Assembly: GCA_030435675.1 (NCBI GenBank)
Contig: CM059625.1
Span: forward strand, 6,014,001-6,078,000
Length of the DNA: 64,000 bases
Source: Steinernema hermaphroditum
Taxonomy: Eukaryota > Nematoda > Chromadorea > Rhabditida > Steinernematidae
Direction of reading: 5' to 3'
Shown: positions 1 through 12,624 of the stretch, one piece after another
Layout: each line of letters begins with the position of its first letter
Numbering within the stretch: the stretch's first letter is position 1
Position numbers and translations under genes: made by a program
Notes under the pieces: model-generated
Database searches by the model: none
Told to the model about the DNA's origin: nothing
The model's input: only the letters and a program-made list of their open reading frames with translations

Positions 1-3000
1 ATGACTTCGCGTCTGAGTTCGGCTGTCGAGAGAGCAGCGGCGAACGGTCGACAACAAATGAGGGAAAATAATTAAGTGGTGTATTCTCAGAGTGCGAATC
101 GCGCAGATTATAGACGAGATGATCGCTTTGTGTGTGCGCGCGAGGGGGAGGCGAGATAGCAGACGACGGTCGAACAGGGGCCGCGGACGCGTAACCGGTG
201 CAGTGGACAATGCGATGTCACGAAAGGCGTCGTCTGCACCCGCGCGCCGCAGGCTGCAATAGGTGTCCGGATTCTACCGTTTTCATTCGATGCAACATAT
301 CGAAAGCGTTGTCAACTCCTGGCCAAATAATGGCGAAAGTGCGTTTGACAGTTCAAAACAGACACGCAGACATCATTGTTCAGACCGCTTCTTAGGCTCA
401 TCAATGGAACGGATTCACTTATTCAACTTTTTGAAAGTAATGTCGTTTCGGCCAATTGACGAAGCGTTGATCTGGACATCAAGGCCCATAAAAACCTTTA
501 TGAACGGTGTTATGGGCAAGTTTGTGCTCATGGTCATGTCTTCCAGGCACTACAAAAAGATATCAGTTAATTATCAGTCCTCTTAGGCCCCTTCTGGACT
601 GGGAATCTTAAAAAGTTCGAGGTTCGTTCATTCGTTGTAAAACGACATCATTCCACGGAAACATTTCTTATTATCAACTGTCTTTTCACGCACATAAATC
701 TCATAATGATTAATGCAAAATAGAATGTCTGATTAGTAAACAGTCTGCGAACGTGTTCCGGTGCAATATTGACATCATTAAGCAAGATTTTGACTTTCAG
801 GCCTGCAGGCAAATTCTGTATTGATGTGCTTTGATATCTTTAAGGAACGCGCTAACCAAAAACGAATGCACTTCTGAGTTGCCGCCTTGTTAGGCGAAGT
901 AGAACTTAAGTAGATATTCTATTCTTTTAGAAGAGCACTTCAAAATAAAAAGGAGACTTCCGAGAACGGCCAAAAATGAGTATATTTTTTATACTCAATA
1001 TGTTACAATGAAATGTTTAAAGTACAACTTAAATATACACAATATCCGTGAAAGTTCTTCGATCCCTCAAAGGAATTGTCCACCTTCGCACACTGTGCTC
1101 CTATAATGCTTCCTCAACACCCTCGCAATGGCCAATAGATTAATTGAATCCTTTGATTGGACGACAACGTTCTCGGAAGTGGCGCTTCTTCTTGCAATTC
1201 CTTTTGATTTTTGCTAATAAGTCGATCTGTACAAGGAAGTAGGAGACGAAAATGCAAACAAACTCATCTCGTCTACTATGCATGAACAGTTGGATAAGCA
1301 AACGTTATTCCATATTCTTTGTTCACTCTGAACGTTTGTGTTCTAAGGCTTGATTCAATTCTATAGAGTAATTAAAATATGTTTTTCAATAACGGTTTAT
1401 CCGCTTGAGCTATGAATATAGAACAAGCACCATATTTTGAAGATAGTATTTGAAGATACCCCACGACGTCCTATCATAGGATTGGTTGGAAAGTTGGTTT
1501 GATCCACACCATACGTAAATGTTATTCATCACTAGTCACTTGAAGGAATGTGGATTGTCCTACGGTACTCACTCAAATACGGAACTCAGTTTTACTGCAA
1601 TATTATTAGATTATATTACAGCCCGCCATGTTGTCGTATCCACTTCAGCTGCTCTCCGCCAGTGAACTCCTTTCATCGCGCTCCTTAACGTGTTATTCCC
1701 TTTCTTTTCAACGTTGATGGAAATGTTTTATGAGATATTTAGGCGATGTAAACACATCTCTCCAGTCATCATCCAAATTGTTTTCGTCAACTTTTTATGG
1801 CAGAATAACGATTGTTTACCTGTTTGACGCTCGTCTCGTAACCGTTTTTGCGTAAGCTCGCGCGAGGGCCCTATGACATCGCGATGTCGAATATATGAAG
1901 GTAATAAAGAAAATGTGTCCCTGTTTTTCACATGTTTTGTTGTTTTCGACAAATAAATGAGAAGCGGATGTTTAGTTCTTTGCTCGCTTGCAGCTTTTTT
2001 TTGCGTTGGAGTACTGTTAATGGAGCCACTAGTAATGTGTGAAACTTCCAGACTTGTGTTTACGATTTCTTGGAGTTATCGGCGGCGCATTTTTTATTAA
2101 GGACACAGTGAGTGCACAGATTGGATTATGGTGCTGCGCCTAAAGACAAACAGACGGTCGTTTGCGGTTTTTTATAGCTTCAGCCAGTTTTAATCCGATT
2201 GACACCTCTTAAGGGGTCGAAGACATTTGTCTTCCAGTACGCCGAAGGACCAGGACAAAGGATTAGATCGAAAAAGTCGCTGGAACTCTGCGGATTGTTT
2301 GCTAGAATGCGAGGTTAACCACAATCGGATATACGGATTTGCTGTGGAAATGTGTATGTTAGGATCTTAACAGGAGCAGAGTACGATCAATATTAACAAT
2401 AGCAGAGTACTATCAGCTACAAGTAAGGGTCGTAACCCGCCACAAGTCTTTGAATTTGTCTATAATGATCACTCGATGCGATGCGATGACCACTCATGGT
2501 ATCTTTTTTAACACATAACTTGTGAGACAGATCCGAGAAATCGGAGGCTTTTCTAAAACCTCAAAACTACAAATCGTGCTCACATTTCTAAGTGACATCT
2601 ACTTAAAGACGCTTACAAACAAGCCACATTGTCTACTGCAAGAACATTCCTTCCTTTATCTTCTTCATTTGAGCCAATTTTGTAGGCAATTTCTACGTTG
2701 TTAACGTCCTTATGTATTAGCTCTGGCTCAAATGTTAGGACATCCATGTCGACATAAAGAGTGGTCATCCTTCGGCAATGTTGATCTGGACTCATCTGAC
2801 GTAATTTCTTAAAGAGCACCATCATGACATTTTAAAATCCTATGAAAGACAAAAAGCTGAAGTCATCGCGGAAGCATATCCACAGGCGTATTAATTTAAC
2901 TCCATTAAGAAAACTTCCGAATGTTCTAAAAAGTTCTGCGGTCTTTTGATGAAGCGGCCTTAGAAGTGCGTTGGCATGTCGGAATGATTAAAATGAGAAA

Positions 3001-3434
3001 TGATCCCTTTTGCGTAGTGTGTAAAATGACACTTACGGACATGCTCTATGATATGCACTATCGCTTCTCTTTCCAAGTCATTTGCCCTTGGAAAGAAACG
3101 AACTAAAGAGAGATTAGTTCCTTGTATCAATTTGAGATCTTCCGCGAGAGACTTCATCGTAGTTACGATTTTCGACCTTTTCAGTTCTCTTCCAATGCCC
3201 AAAAGTTTGGGTTTGAAGGATCACTGTTACAGTCGGGATAAAACGTCGTTATCACATCCGCAGCTTGCTTTTTCGACGAAAATAAACTGCTGCTGACGGA
3301 AAATCTGCTTTTAAATTAAAATCTGCTCGTCCAATGATAATCCCACCGCTGGCCACAGAATATTTTATTTATATATACATTCAAATCCAAAGCGAAAACA
3401 TTAAGGAAAAATAACGCATTTAGAGAAGTGGTGA
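1..3434. other. gene-poor stretch, nothing recognised
   Basis: No reading frame here has recognisable similarity or a consistent exon chain on either strand. The longest open frames are under about 110 codons and lack domain motifs. The DNA is AT-rich with scattered homopolymers and one tiny tandem motif (gatgc) near 2475. It may hold 5' parts of an off-edge gene that I cannot see. Confidence 0.5.
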
Positions 3435-5911
3435 TCAGAGTGATGACGTACGGAGTTCCAGCCATCGAGGGTTTGCATTGAGACCGTCCAGCATGTCCTG
3501 CCAGATACGATCACAGTTTTCGGCGCCCAACGTGATCTGCAAGCGATAAATTATTCATGTACCGAATGAGCTCGCTTGAATGGTAACACTTTCGAGTGGA
3601 ATGCGGGCTGTGGAGGAAGACAAAAATGTTTTGATGCCAAACTAATGAATTAAATATTAATCCGAATCTTTCTTTGTGTAACTATGCGGCAAACCGTGAC
3701 GCAGTAAACAGCTTTTGAGACTCTGAGACCCTGACTCACCTCCCCGAGAACCTTGTGCGTTCCGAACCTATCGTAGTCGACAATGTAGATTCTTAATTGA
3801 CTTCTATAAGCGGTGTTTACACATGAACTGTCTATGAACAGCTGACGCTTACGTCGCGAGATTTTTCGACGTAACACTGAAATTAATAGCTTCGTTCCAA
3901 ACCGGATTAGCAGAGTTCTTCTTGACCGCAGTTTTGCGCTTCTTCACCACCTTGCCGCCCTGTATAAGTGCGATCTTCACATAAGCATCTTAAATGGGTC
4001 TAATCTTAGGGCACGTCATATTCTGTAGATCATACTCGGAAAACCGTCATTCTTGAACAACTCCCTAGCCTGATGTACGGTAACGGTCAAGCGCTCGGCC
4101 GATTGGAGATGGTGGAGACCGATGAGCACTTCTCCTCGTTTTTCGGCCTACAGACAAAACCCTTGTACCGTGAAACAATCAATTAGAAGCATACAGCATT
4201 GAAAGCATCGATATCTGTCCAGAGAAGGAGATCGTCCGTCGGATCTATGGACGAGAGGTCGATGCTGACGCTGCCGATAACGACTGGACACGTGCCTGCA
4301 AGAAATGTCGGGTTACTTTGCGATTTACGTACTTTATACGCCTCATCCATACGACCCCTAATACGAAGTTTACTAACAGCCGACAAACGAGTGTTCCAAT
4401 TAAGAATTCGTCCCCGCTCTGCGTCATCCCACGACAAAAACATTAACATCAAGTCCTCCCGCGAATCACGAACCGCATTCAGTGGTCATTAAGCCACAGT
4501 TGATCGGTTTACTCATCCGGTGTCCTTAGCTCATTAAATGCCAAATTGGAAAACATCACGCAATGAGTACGACAGGGGAGGAATTCGGACTTAGCGTCCA
4601 TCAAACTCCACACGATTCGTTATTCGCATTTGTGATTAGCAAAACTTTCTTTCGAAAAGTGCTTTCGATCTTTCTTTCCAGTTGCAGCCATCGATATCTT
4701 AATTCCCCCTTTAGGCATATGCGCTTCCTTTTTCCTGCTTCCACGCTGTGAACACAATTCGTGTCAATTGTGCTAATTCGCACTATCGGATGCGCGCGTT
4801 GTGGACACCCACAAATTCAAAGGCAACATTCTGATGTCTCTCCTCTCAATTAGGGCCAATTGTGTATTTTCCGATCAAAGGACACCCAGGAGATTTGTAT
4901 CCCAGTTTCTTCGAATTCCTAAGTAGAGCCTCAACAACAACACTAACTAAACTTTCTCATAAATTGTGTGAACGTTCACACTCATAAAGTGTCTACAACG
5001 TGAAATATTTGTGGATCGCCTAATTGTTTGTTATGCGAAGCGAAAATAAAAACCAAAAAAGTAAGAAAACAAGAGATGTTCGACCTTTGACCAATCGGAA
5101 AACTCACCGATCCTTCGCGCGCCGACCAGCTGAATGGTGAGGGTTTTCTCGAGGAGCTCGTCATAAGAGAGGGCAAACTTGAAGGATTCCTGATGGAACG
5201 GGGCGCCGGAAACCATCTTCGACGACTCGCGGCGTTTCGCTTCGCCGACCACAAGCGCGATGAAGTACTCGTCGAGGCTTGTGTTGCAGCATACTGTAGC
5301 ACAATATTCTATCCTTACTCATCGGGAAAAAACTCGTCGTTTACCATTCAGTAAGGTGACCAGAAAGTCGGAGCGCGTGAAGTCGTAACTCATCTGTAGC
5401 TGTGCCCGACCCACCGTTGGAAGACCTTTTGAACTCTGATGGTTGACCACAGATCCTCGACGACGATAGAGATCTGGTTGTATGGCGCCTAAAGGGTAAA
5501 TGTGACAGCGCTCTTGACGCAGTTGACATGATACCCATGCTGTGTTCTGTGCTCCTTCGTCGTTCGAGGAACTGTAGCGCGCTCTCAGCCATTTCTTGCT
5601 CCGATGATCGCCGGCTGTCATTTCCAGCTGAGCCTCCCTTAAGCATCCTTTGCATGAGACACATGTTGTGACAAAACATTATTACGCAAATGAATTGCAT
5701 AGCTACTATGAAGTGTAAACAGAGGGAAAAGTCACTTACATCACTAAATTCGTTGGCGAATTCCGTTGCTATGATGTCCAACTTCTGTTAATTGCTTGTA
5801 TACAAGTGTGAAAGCAGTGTTTACCTGGTTCAAAGCCTGTGGAATACAACTGAGACGACGCATCTGATGCATCATAATCTGGTGGGGGAGAGAACGGGCT
5901 GCGAAACTAAT
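3435..5911 (-). CDS. synaptotagmin-like tandem C2-domain protein, degenerate Ca2+ sites; 5' end not found
   Basis: Ten exons join in phase (5825-5911, 5740-5784, 5535-5637, 5345-5488, 5108-5293, 4195-4295, 4036-4147, 3853-3988, 3740-3803, 3435-3536), giving at least 359 residues. C2A begins near GRAQLQMSYDF and C2B near GEVLIGLHHLQ; the C-terminal helix has the W-x-x-ML-x-x-L pattern of synaptotagmin C2B. The family binds phospholipid and SNARE proteins in membrane traffic. C2A loop 1 is shortened and keeps one acidic residue (LDEYF), and C2A loop 3 has no aspartates. C2B keeps DYD in loop 3, but the usual SDPYVK motif is PNAYVK. It is therefore probably a calcium-independent family member. 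No start Met or transmembrane exon was found; they may lie between 5912 and 9400. The exact subfamily is uncertain. Confidence 0.72.
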
Positions 5912-8900
5912 CTGAAAACGCAAAGAGGGCTTTTATAAATCGCTTTGACTGGCAACCGCGACGCTTACTTGGAGACACTCCCACTCCGAAGACAGCAAAA
6001 CACAGCCCGATTCTTCTTAAACGCTTTTTATGTATTTGAGAGTATAAAAGCCCGGAAGGCGACTTTTACCTCTGAGCGTGTGAAAGGTTTGCAGAACGAA
6101 AACACCAAACACTTCCTGGTGAATAATTGCTTCGTAGTAGGGTCTCACGAAAAAAAAGCCAAGGAAATAAGCATGAGCTCTGGACCGCGCGGCCTCGATC
6201 AGAGCAAGATCTCAAATGAAATGACAAGGTTCACTCCTAGCGGAGTCAAGAGGCGGTACCCCCTACAGTAGATTCGGCTCGCGTGAGCATGGGCGTGGAT
6301 GAGGGTGGCGGAAGGCGTTCTACATGACGTGTGCTTATCTCTCTCTCTGTGCAACGACCAACTCGAATAGCGAAACAAAACCCATAACCGGGCCCAAAAC
6401 AAAATATTAACTGCCATGGGTCGGGAGTCTAAAAATACGTAGACCCTCTGCAACGCATCCGTAAATAGCCTAACTAACAGCCTGAGGGCGGCGTTCCCAC
6501 AACCGAGTAGTTCAACGTTAGAGAAAGCGCACGTCGACTACAAGAAACTAGCACAGAAGGCTTCTGCGACGGCGTCGAAGGTGCATCCGACGCTGTCATG
6601 GAGACTGATGTCAGATGCACCTCAAGTTCATCACCCATAAGCGGCCCATAAGGGACAAACTCGTAGAAGTAACGCGTGAAGGCGCAAACGACGCGTTTTC
6701 CACAACGGATCGGAATGAACGCTTCGCGGAAGGAAAGAGAAGGGATTCCGGAGATCCGTGGCACGCACTGCAGAGGAAGCGCGGCCCGTGGCCATTCGAG
6801 TGTACATGCTATTCTCTCGCTCTGACAATCTGATCGAGAACGCACTAATTAGGTAGACATCGATGAGTATAGCTCCAACAAGAGTGTAACCGCCTTAGGC
6901 GAAAAACGCCGCTTGGCTAATTAATCGGAAGACGTTGGACTAATGCCCGCGGAATGGACTCGTAGAGGTAATCGAGACGGACAAATTTGCTGGCAAATAT
7001 GGATTGTCACAACTGAAAGCAAAACAGGATAATGCTTAGAGGGATCAAGTGTCACCACTCTGACCGCCTCCCAACTACTCCTCTCGGGTCACTATCAACA
7101 CAGATACATTTGGTTAATGCGTCCAAATAAAAAAAAACAAATTTCACTTCGATGGGACACTCGGACAGCGGCCTGAGGGGCGGATACGAAGAATGGACGT
7201 AGGTTCGAACGGCCACTTTCCGAGAAGTGATCTGAACAACGGAATTGAGGTTTACAGGTAAGCGTCACTGTTGAACAGGTGTATTCTGTTGCAAAGCACA
7301 TGGCAATAATAAACGCATATGTAAAAGTCACGTGTTTATAGGCTCGATAAACGATCGGAATCAGAGCCGAACAAGCATAAGCGGAAAATTGCCTCAGGTG
7401 CACTTTATTTCGGCCAGATACACGTACAGCGCACCTTTTCCCTCATTGTCTTATTGCCTTTGAGAGGCACTGATGCGGCTGTCGGAAGTGTCGGAACTTG
7501 TGTTTACTCTAAAGTACATGCGTCTCCATTTGATGTCCCGACCTCCAGCCTGCGGATGAAACACCCTCACCACCTGATATACAGGAACGACATCATAGAA
7601 TACATCCGTAGTGCATCACTCCACGACATATTGTACATTGAGGTACAGAATGAATGCACTAAAAGTCCACACTGATCATGTGTAGCGGAAAATATCTTTT
7701 AATTGCAGAAAACGGTCGCACGTGCGTTCATCGCTACTCGTCGAACTCAGTCAAAATAAAAAACAATGAGACTCCAAACCTACAGTGCGCTGAAACAAAT
7801 AGAAATCCATACTATATTTTCTCAATTTTTTTCATCCACAATCTGAGGAGTGCAGCACGCGATCCCCACTACAATCCGATTGCCTATTATAGCCATTTGT
7901 GACACGAGAAGGTGTGCACGTTTAAAAACAGCCGATATTCAAGCGTCTGCTGACGTAAGACAGTTCCACAAAACGTGAAATGTCTTGAGAAACGCTTTGA
8001 GCAGCACGCACGATTGGGTCTCCGGACAGAAAGGACTAAAGCCTTTCGATCAGCGCACCTTTGCGTGACTCTTAACGAACAAAGTCCGCGAACTTTAGCA
8101 CCGGTCCTTACTAAAAACCGAACAAAGACTACGGCAACTTTCAGAAGATAATTTCGGAGTGCATACTTTCTTGTCGAACTGAAAAGTAGTCTCCCTCAAA
8201 AACTAAATACAGTTGACCTTTGGCGTAACACATAACAAAACTCAAATCCACTCAAAAATATTGCGGGAAACATATTTTTCTGTATTTGAGATTACAAATT
8301 TTGTCCGAAAAGGGACAGAGATCTGTCATGCATCATTTCGATGCCGCCTTGGCGAAATGTTCTCAAAAAAAAAACTCCGAAAACAAAATTCACGTGCCAT
8401 CAGCTACGCAATCTTGTGAGAAAAAAAGGAAATATATTCCACCGTTAAACGATCTCATTACACTTGTGGCTGATCATTTAGACTTCCGATTGCTGTCCGT
8501 GTCCATGCTGTACCTTTGATTCTGCATCGTGTGTCGTAAAGTGCACGCAGAGGCCGTTCTCGGATGTGAGCCGCTCGCTAAATAGAACAATCCAGTCGGA
8601 TGACCAGCGACATTAAGACGATTTAGGGTTTGATGTGTGAGGAGTAGTCTAAAGTACCACTGAACGCGTAGAGTGCTAAACGTCAACTGTCACCTATATG
8701 CTAATTGAATGCCAAGCCGATATTGTGGGAGCCGGATTGGTGATCAATCTGGTCATTGAATGCTAACAAATGCGCGCTAGTTAAGAAAACGCAAGAACCA
8801 TCGGCCAGTAGTGGCTTGATGACAAAAATATATTCCGCCATGCGCACGCTCTCGCGTCCAAAAGAGCCCTCGAGGGACCTTTCATTAGATTTCAATTGTG

Positions 8901-9428
8901 GATTTTGCATAATTTATGTAGTTATACCAGTATTGTTTTTCTCGGAAGTCGTCGGCGCTGTAAATAAAGTGACCTCCTATGGTGTTCGCCGGCATACGGC
9001 AACATTCCAAGTTTCCGTTTCTCGATGACCATATCGAGATGTGTTCATTGATAAAGCTAAAATGATGCTGCCTATTTAAGCAAATGAGCAGAGCCAAATT
9101 CAAACGACTTATGGTGATTAAAGAATTACGACTATTAAGCCTGCGCCAATTCCAAAAATGCGCAAGTCGCAGACACGTTCGACGGCATAAAGGAAAACAA
9201 CTGGCGCCCATTCTCCAAAACATCATTAAATACCAAAAGTCATTTGACTATTTCCCACAGGTTTCCCATAATCAACCTATACTCCGTTAAAAACCGACTG
9301 AAAAAAGTGCTCACAGCATAAAACGTCAATCATAACAAAGCGACGAAGATGTAATACACGAGGAAGCGAAAATTGTGTTCAATTGCGTTACTGTACAAAC
9401 TAACAAAACGAGAGATGAACAGGAGCTT
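5912..9428. other. no gene recognised
   Basis: About 3.5 kb between the last recognisable exon of the C2-domain gene and the 3' end of alkb-7. It may contain upstream exons or promoter of the C2-domain gene, but no open frame here continues its pattern. A short tctctctctc tract lies near 6340. Confidence 0.5.
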
Positions 9429-10603
9429 CTAGGCAGCTTCTTCTAACGGCTTTAGTTTCAGCACGTCATCTTCCGACTTGCTGCACTTCGGTAAATCGCG
9501 GCAAATTATCGATATGCGTCGGTCTCTTGGAATCTTCACATTATCAAAAATGGATTCATCTTCGCCGAGTACTTCATGCATGAAGTCGTATCTTCCGATT
9601 CCGCTGAAAACAACAAGCCGATTATCTACGCACCAAACATTTATAAACAATCATCAATGAATGACTGAATGAAAATGCTGTCCAATGGCTAGGCGCAGTG
9701 CATGCAAACTGTCAAATTTTCGTTAAATCGAAATTAATTGCGTCCAGTGCGGTAATGAGACTTGCCCTGCACATCAACTCTCAAAATCAAATGTCTATAC
9801 ACATTCATATTCATTTGCCTGCACGCTGCAAACGTTGTCCACACTTTATATTTGATGAACAAAAAAAGATCATGGTGCGAAGCTGCAAACGTATGAAGTG
9901 TGTGTATGTGTGACGTATTGAATGCCTCTCGCAACAATTGGCCACATATATACAAAGAGTTCACATCACATCATGTCAGTCTAATAAAAAACGGAAAACT
10001 TGCTCACCTCAATTTATACAGACTCCTGCGCTTAAGCAGCAAATCAACTATCAATTCATCAGGTTTGTCCTTATGCCGAAGACGCATAACAGCGTCGGAC
10101 AAGAGAGAAATCCCAGTGATCACATCCCCACAATACTGAAACCAGACGACTTCATTGGAATAATATATGCAAACCGCTTCCCTTACTCGAATGCTGTCAA
10201 TATGAGGCTTGATCTTTCCATCTTTATGCAGATCCAGGATATGTACGTAAGTTAGGTGCTGCGCGTCAGCAGGAAACGACTGTCGTCTCATTCTGCTTAA
10301 TACAGCATCATTGTCTTGAGACCAACGCCGCTGCTCCCGTTCCCGATACAAATGAATAGCCTATTAAAACCGCATAAAATAACAATCAAAGTCTCAGAAC
10401 CTTACGTCATCCCAGTGTGACCTCTCGTAACGAAGTCGCTTCATATGTGGTTCAATCTCCTTCAGGAAGCTAGACTCTTCTTGTGTATTTATGAACTCGT
10501 CCTGGACAGAACATGACTGCTGAACGCTGCTCTTAAGCGCCGCTGGCCATTTCACTTCATTGTGGAATCGAACAAGGTGGCGACAAAGCGCCGTAAGCCG
10601 CAT
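9429..10603 (-). CDS. alkb-7: ALKBH7-like mitochondrial Fe(II)/2-oxoglutarate dioxygenase
   Basis: Four exons (10406-10603, 10187-10360, 10008-10135, 9429-9603) join in phase to 224 residues, close to human ALKBH7 (221). The family is mitochondrial and acts in programmed necrosis and fatty-acid metabolism. The double-stranded beta-helix iron ligands are visible: the HxD pair in KPHIDSIR (about His119, Asp121) and the distal His in RYDFMHE (about 176), followed by the 2-oxoglutarate-binding RRISIICR strand. The N-terminal exon carries the family SHWDDAIHLYRE block (DYDHWDAAIHGFRE-like in vertebrates). The intron between exons 2 and 3 is 51 bp and the last intron is about 400 bp. The start is an ATG at 10603 with no better upstream choice. 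It lies 312 bp downstream of the DnaJ fragment on the same strand. Confidence 0.9.
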
Positions 10604-10914
10604 CCTTACTTGAACGTCAATTCAAACCTGAAATAATAAATTAAAGTGTAAACACGATAAACAGGTTACAGCGAAATCTTGAGATTCGCGGATTAGTCGC
10701 GTACAAATGAATGCGAGACGTGGACCTTGGCAAAAATCAACATGGAAAAGAATCGTCATTGCGAAGAAACACATGGAACGAATTTAGGAAATATCGCTAG
10801 CCAGCGGATTCAAATAGACAATTAAAAACAAATAAGACGCAGAACCAGGCAAAAAACACCGAATGCACTTGTGTACGTCTCTTTGTGTGTGGTCTCACCC
10901 TGTGCCACAGTAGT
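10604..10914. other. spacer with no gene
   Basis: Between the alkb-7 start and the DnaJ fragment. I looked here for the missing C-terminal exons of the DnaJ gene (zinc fingers, charged coiled coil) and found none on either strand. Confidence 0.6.
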
Positions 10915-11175
10915 CTACCGGCGGAAACCCGAATAACACGACGACGTAAGGTACGCGAACAGATCGGTGCCTTCGTCCATGAAGTCTCCATCAGCACCTC
11001 GGGCTAGAATGTTCTCGCGGTAGCGGCCATAGAACGCTCGTTCGTGTGGATCACTGAGCACTCGGTGTGGATTCTTGTCGGGATGCCATTTGAGCGCGAG
11101 CTTCCGATATGCCCTCTTGATGACATCGTCGTTAGCGTCGCGTTCGATTTTGAACACGTCGTAGTGACAGCGCAT
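10915..11175 (-). pseudogene. truncated J-domain fragment (DNAJC21/dnj-17-like)
   Basis: An 86-codon frame starts with [16 protein letters not shown] and has helix II with [13 protein letters not shown], so the HPD motif is intact. About 20 residues then normal for this family (the end of the loop and most of helix III, the QFxLLQAAYD stretch) are absent, and the frame resumes with [16 protein letters not shown] and [10 protein letters not shown]. That second block is specific to DNAJC21, a cytosolic/nucleolar ribosome-biogenesis co-chaperone of about 500 residues. A TAG follows four codons later, and no downstream exon with the Zn fingers was found before alkb-7. A weak donor (GG|GTTTCC) exists, so a distant continuation is not excluded. 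Most likely a decayed partial copy. Confidence 0.7.
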
Positions 11176-11317
11176 TGCGGTGTCCCGGCCAAGTTCTGAA
11201 ATTCTAATTGAGATGCAGAATTATCTAGCAAAACTCGATAATGAAAAACGGTCAACCAGAAACCAGGACAACATTTACTGCACATGAAGAACAACAACGG
11301 GAAAACAGTACAACTTC

Positions 11318-11909
11318 TTAATGATCAATCATTGCATAGAGGACGAGTGATTCCTTGAACTGAGCGGCTTGCTGGCGGACTCGCTTGTTGTACTCAGTCC
11401 TAGAAATAAAGTACAGAAAATACAGAAACATGCTGGGCAAAGCTCACTTGTCGTTGCGAAAAACGCGAGACGCGTCGCTCTGTGCCGGATTGTTGATGTT
11501 CGGATTGTCGAGCAGATCCTGGATTAACAACAGGATTTGGCGAATGGTGATCGACAGCTTCCAGTCCTTGCTCTCGTCCAGGAAGCTGAGGCAGATAGTG
11601 CCTGAGGGGTAGACGTTGGGATGGAAAAAAGGCGATTCAAAACGACACTTAGGAGGCGTTAGAGGATAGTCCTCTTTGAAGGTCATGTGAATCTGAAAAG
11701 ATCAGTGATTAGAGTAAAGAAGAGTCACTTACCTTATAGAGACCTCCTTCCCAGTTTGTCCCCTTCTTGCCAGGAATGGCGCATTCCCAGTTGAACAGAT
11801 CTAGGGCGCCGGTGGCATTCTTCATCGGCTTCGCGATGAATCCGAATGGGTGGTGCTTGCGCCACAATTTGCGCTCTTCGCTAAGACGAATTGCTGCGAT
11901 TCCGGGCAT
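11318..11909 (-). CDS. ubc-9: SUMO-conjugating enzyme UBC9
   Basis: Three exons (11733-11909, 11448-11692, 11318-11399) encode 167 residues. UBC9 is the single E2 that takes SUMO from the E1 and transfers it to lysines of nuclear substrates. The E2 core is complete: [41 protein letters not shown] with the catalytic cysteine at residue 93 as in human UBC9, and [18 protein letters not shown]. The C-terminus is a little longer than the human protein. Introns are 40 and 48 bp. The start Met is 5 bases after a strong polypyrimidine-AG (11915-11930), consistent with trans-splicing. Confidence 0.96.
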
Positions 11910-11914
11910 AGTCA

Positions 11915-11930
11915 CTGCAAAAAAAAGAGA
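11915..11930 (-). promoter_or_regulatory. probable spliced-leader acceptor of ubc-9
   Basis: Read on the minus strand this is a run of eight T then GCAG, five bases upstream of the ubc-9 ATG, with no upstream coding exon. In nematodes this arrangement marks the 3' splice site used by spliced-leader RNA. Inferred from position only. Confidence 0.6.
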
Positions 11931-12624
11931 GTAGGCTGAGCCACAGAAATGATTTTCCCAAGTTCACAACCGATCTTCCCTATGCCACTAACCACCAATA
12001 ACCTAGAAGTGGATGAGCCAGTCAGCGGGGGTTGTCTGTAGACAGCGCTGAGTATCATTTCACTGCACTCGACTCGATCACTCATTTGAATTTCATTTCT
12101 CACCAGTTCAGGTCACTCGGAGATCGAGCTCATAAGCAGAAATCAAAGGTAGAAATCCTGCTCCGATGTTTCCACGTGGCAAGTCTGGGTTACTATATTT
12201 TGCATCCCACGCGATATTGTCGCGCAGCGCAGCCGTTGTGTATGGCAGCTGATATGGCAAAGGAACTTTATGCCCTGCATGGGACTCCTGAGAAAAACTC
12301 GGGACTACACGAAGTTGACATTAACATCAAAGTCAACGGAGTGATTGTGTCACGCACAAATTTATACAGTACTTGTATGTGTTCTTAGTGTGTTTGTGAC
12401 TTGAGTGACTTTTCTTAGACTTTTATCTATCGCAATGAGGAACATCTAAGCACAGAGATTATTTAGCAAGGAGATGTAACACAGACTTAACGATTTTAGT
12501 TTCATGTACATTAGCGCTATGGTTAACCCGTTGACGGCCATTTCAGCAATGTCTATAAGCCGTAAGGAAGAAAGGGAAATTGAGCATACTGTAAATGCTA
12601 ATATGTACATGGCACTTTTGGCAA
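11931..12624. other. intergenic, nothing recognised
   Basis: The region between the ubc-9 start and the CPT1 stop. No open frame with coding character was seen. It should contain the ubc-9 promoter and the CPT1 3' UTR. Confidence 0.55.

Noticed and set aside
5341..5784. Apparent transmembrane segment (LCLHFIVAMQFICVIMF) upstream of the C2 domains
   Set aside because: It lies in an intron: a GTAAGT donor at GAT and a CTTAAG acceptor before GGSAG keep the frame, and the open frame's first codon is TTG.
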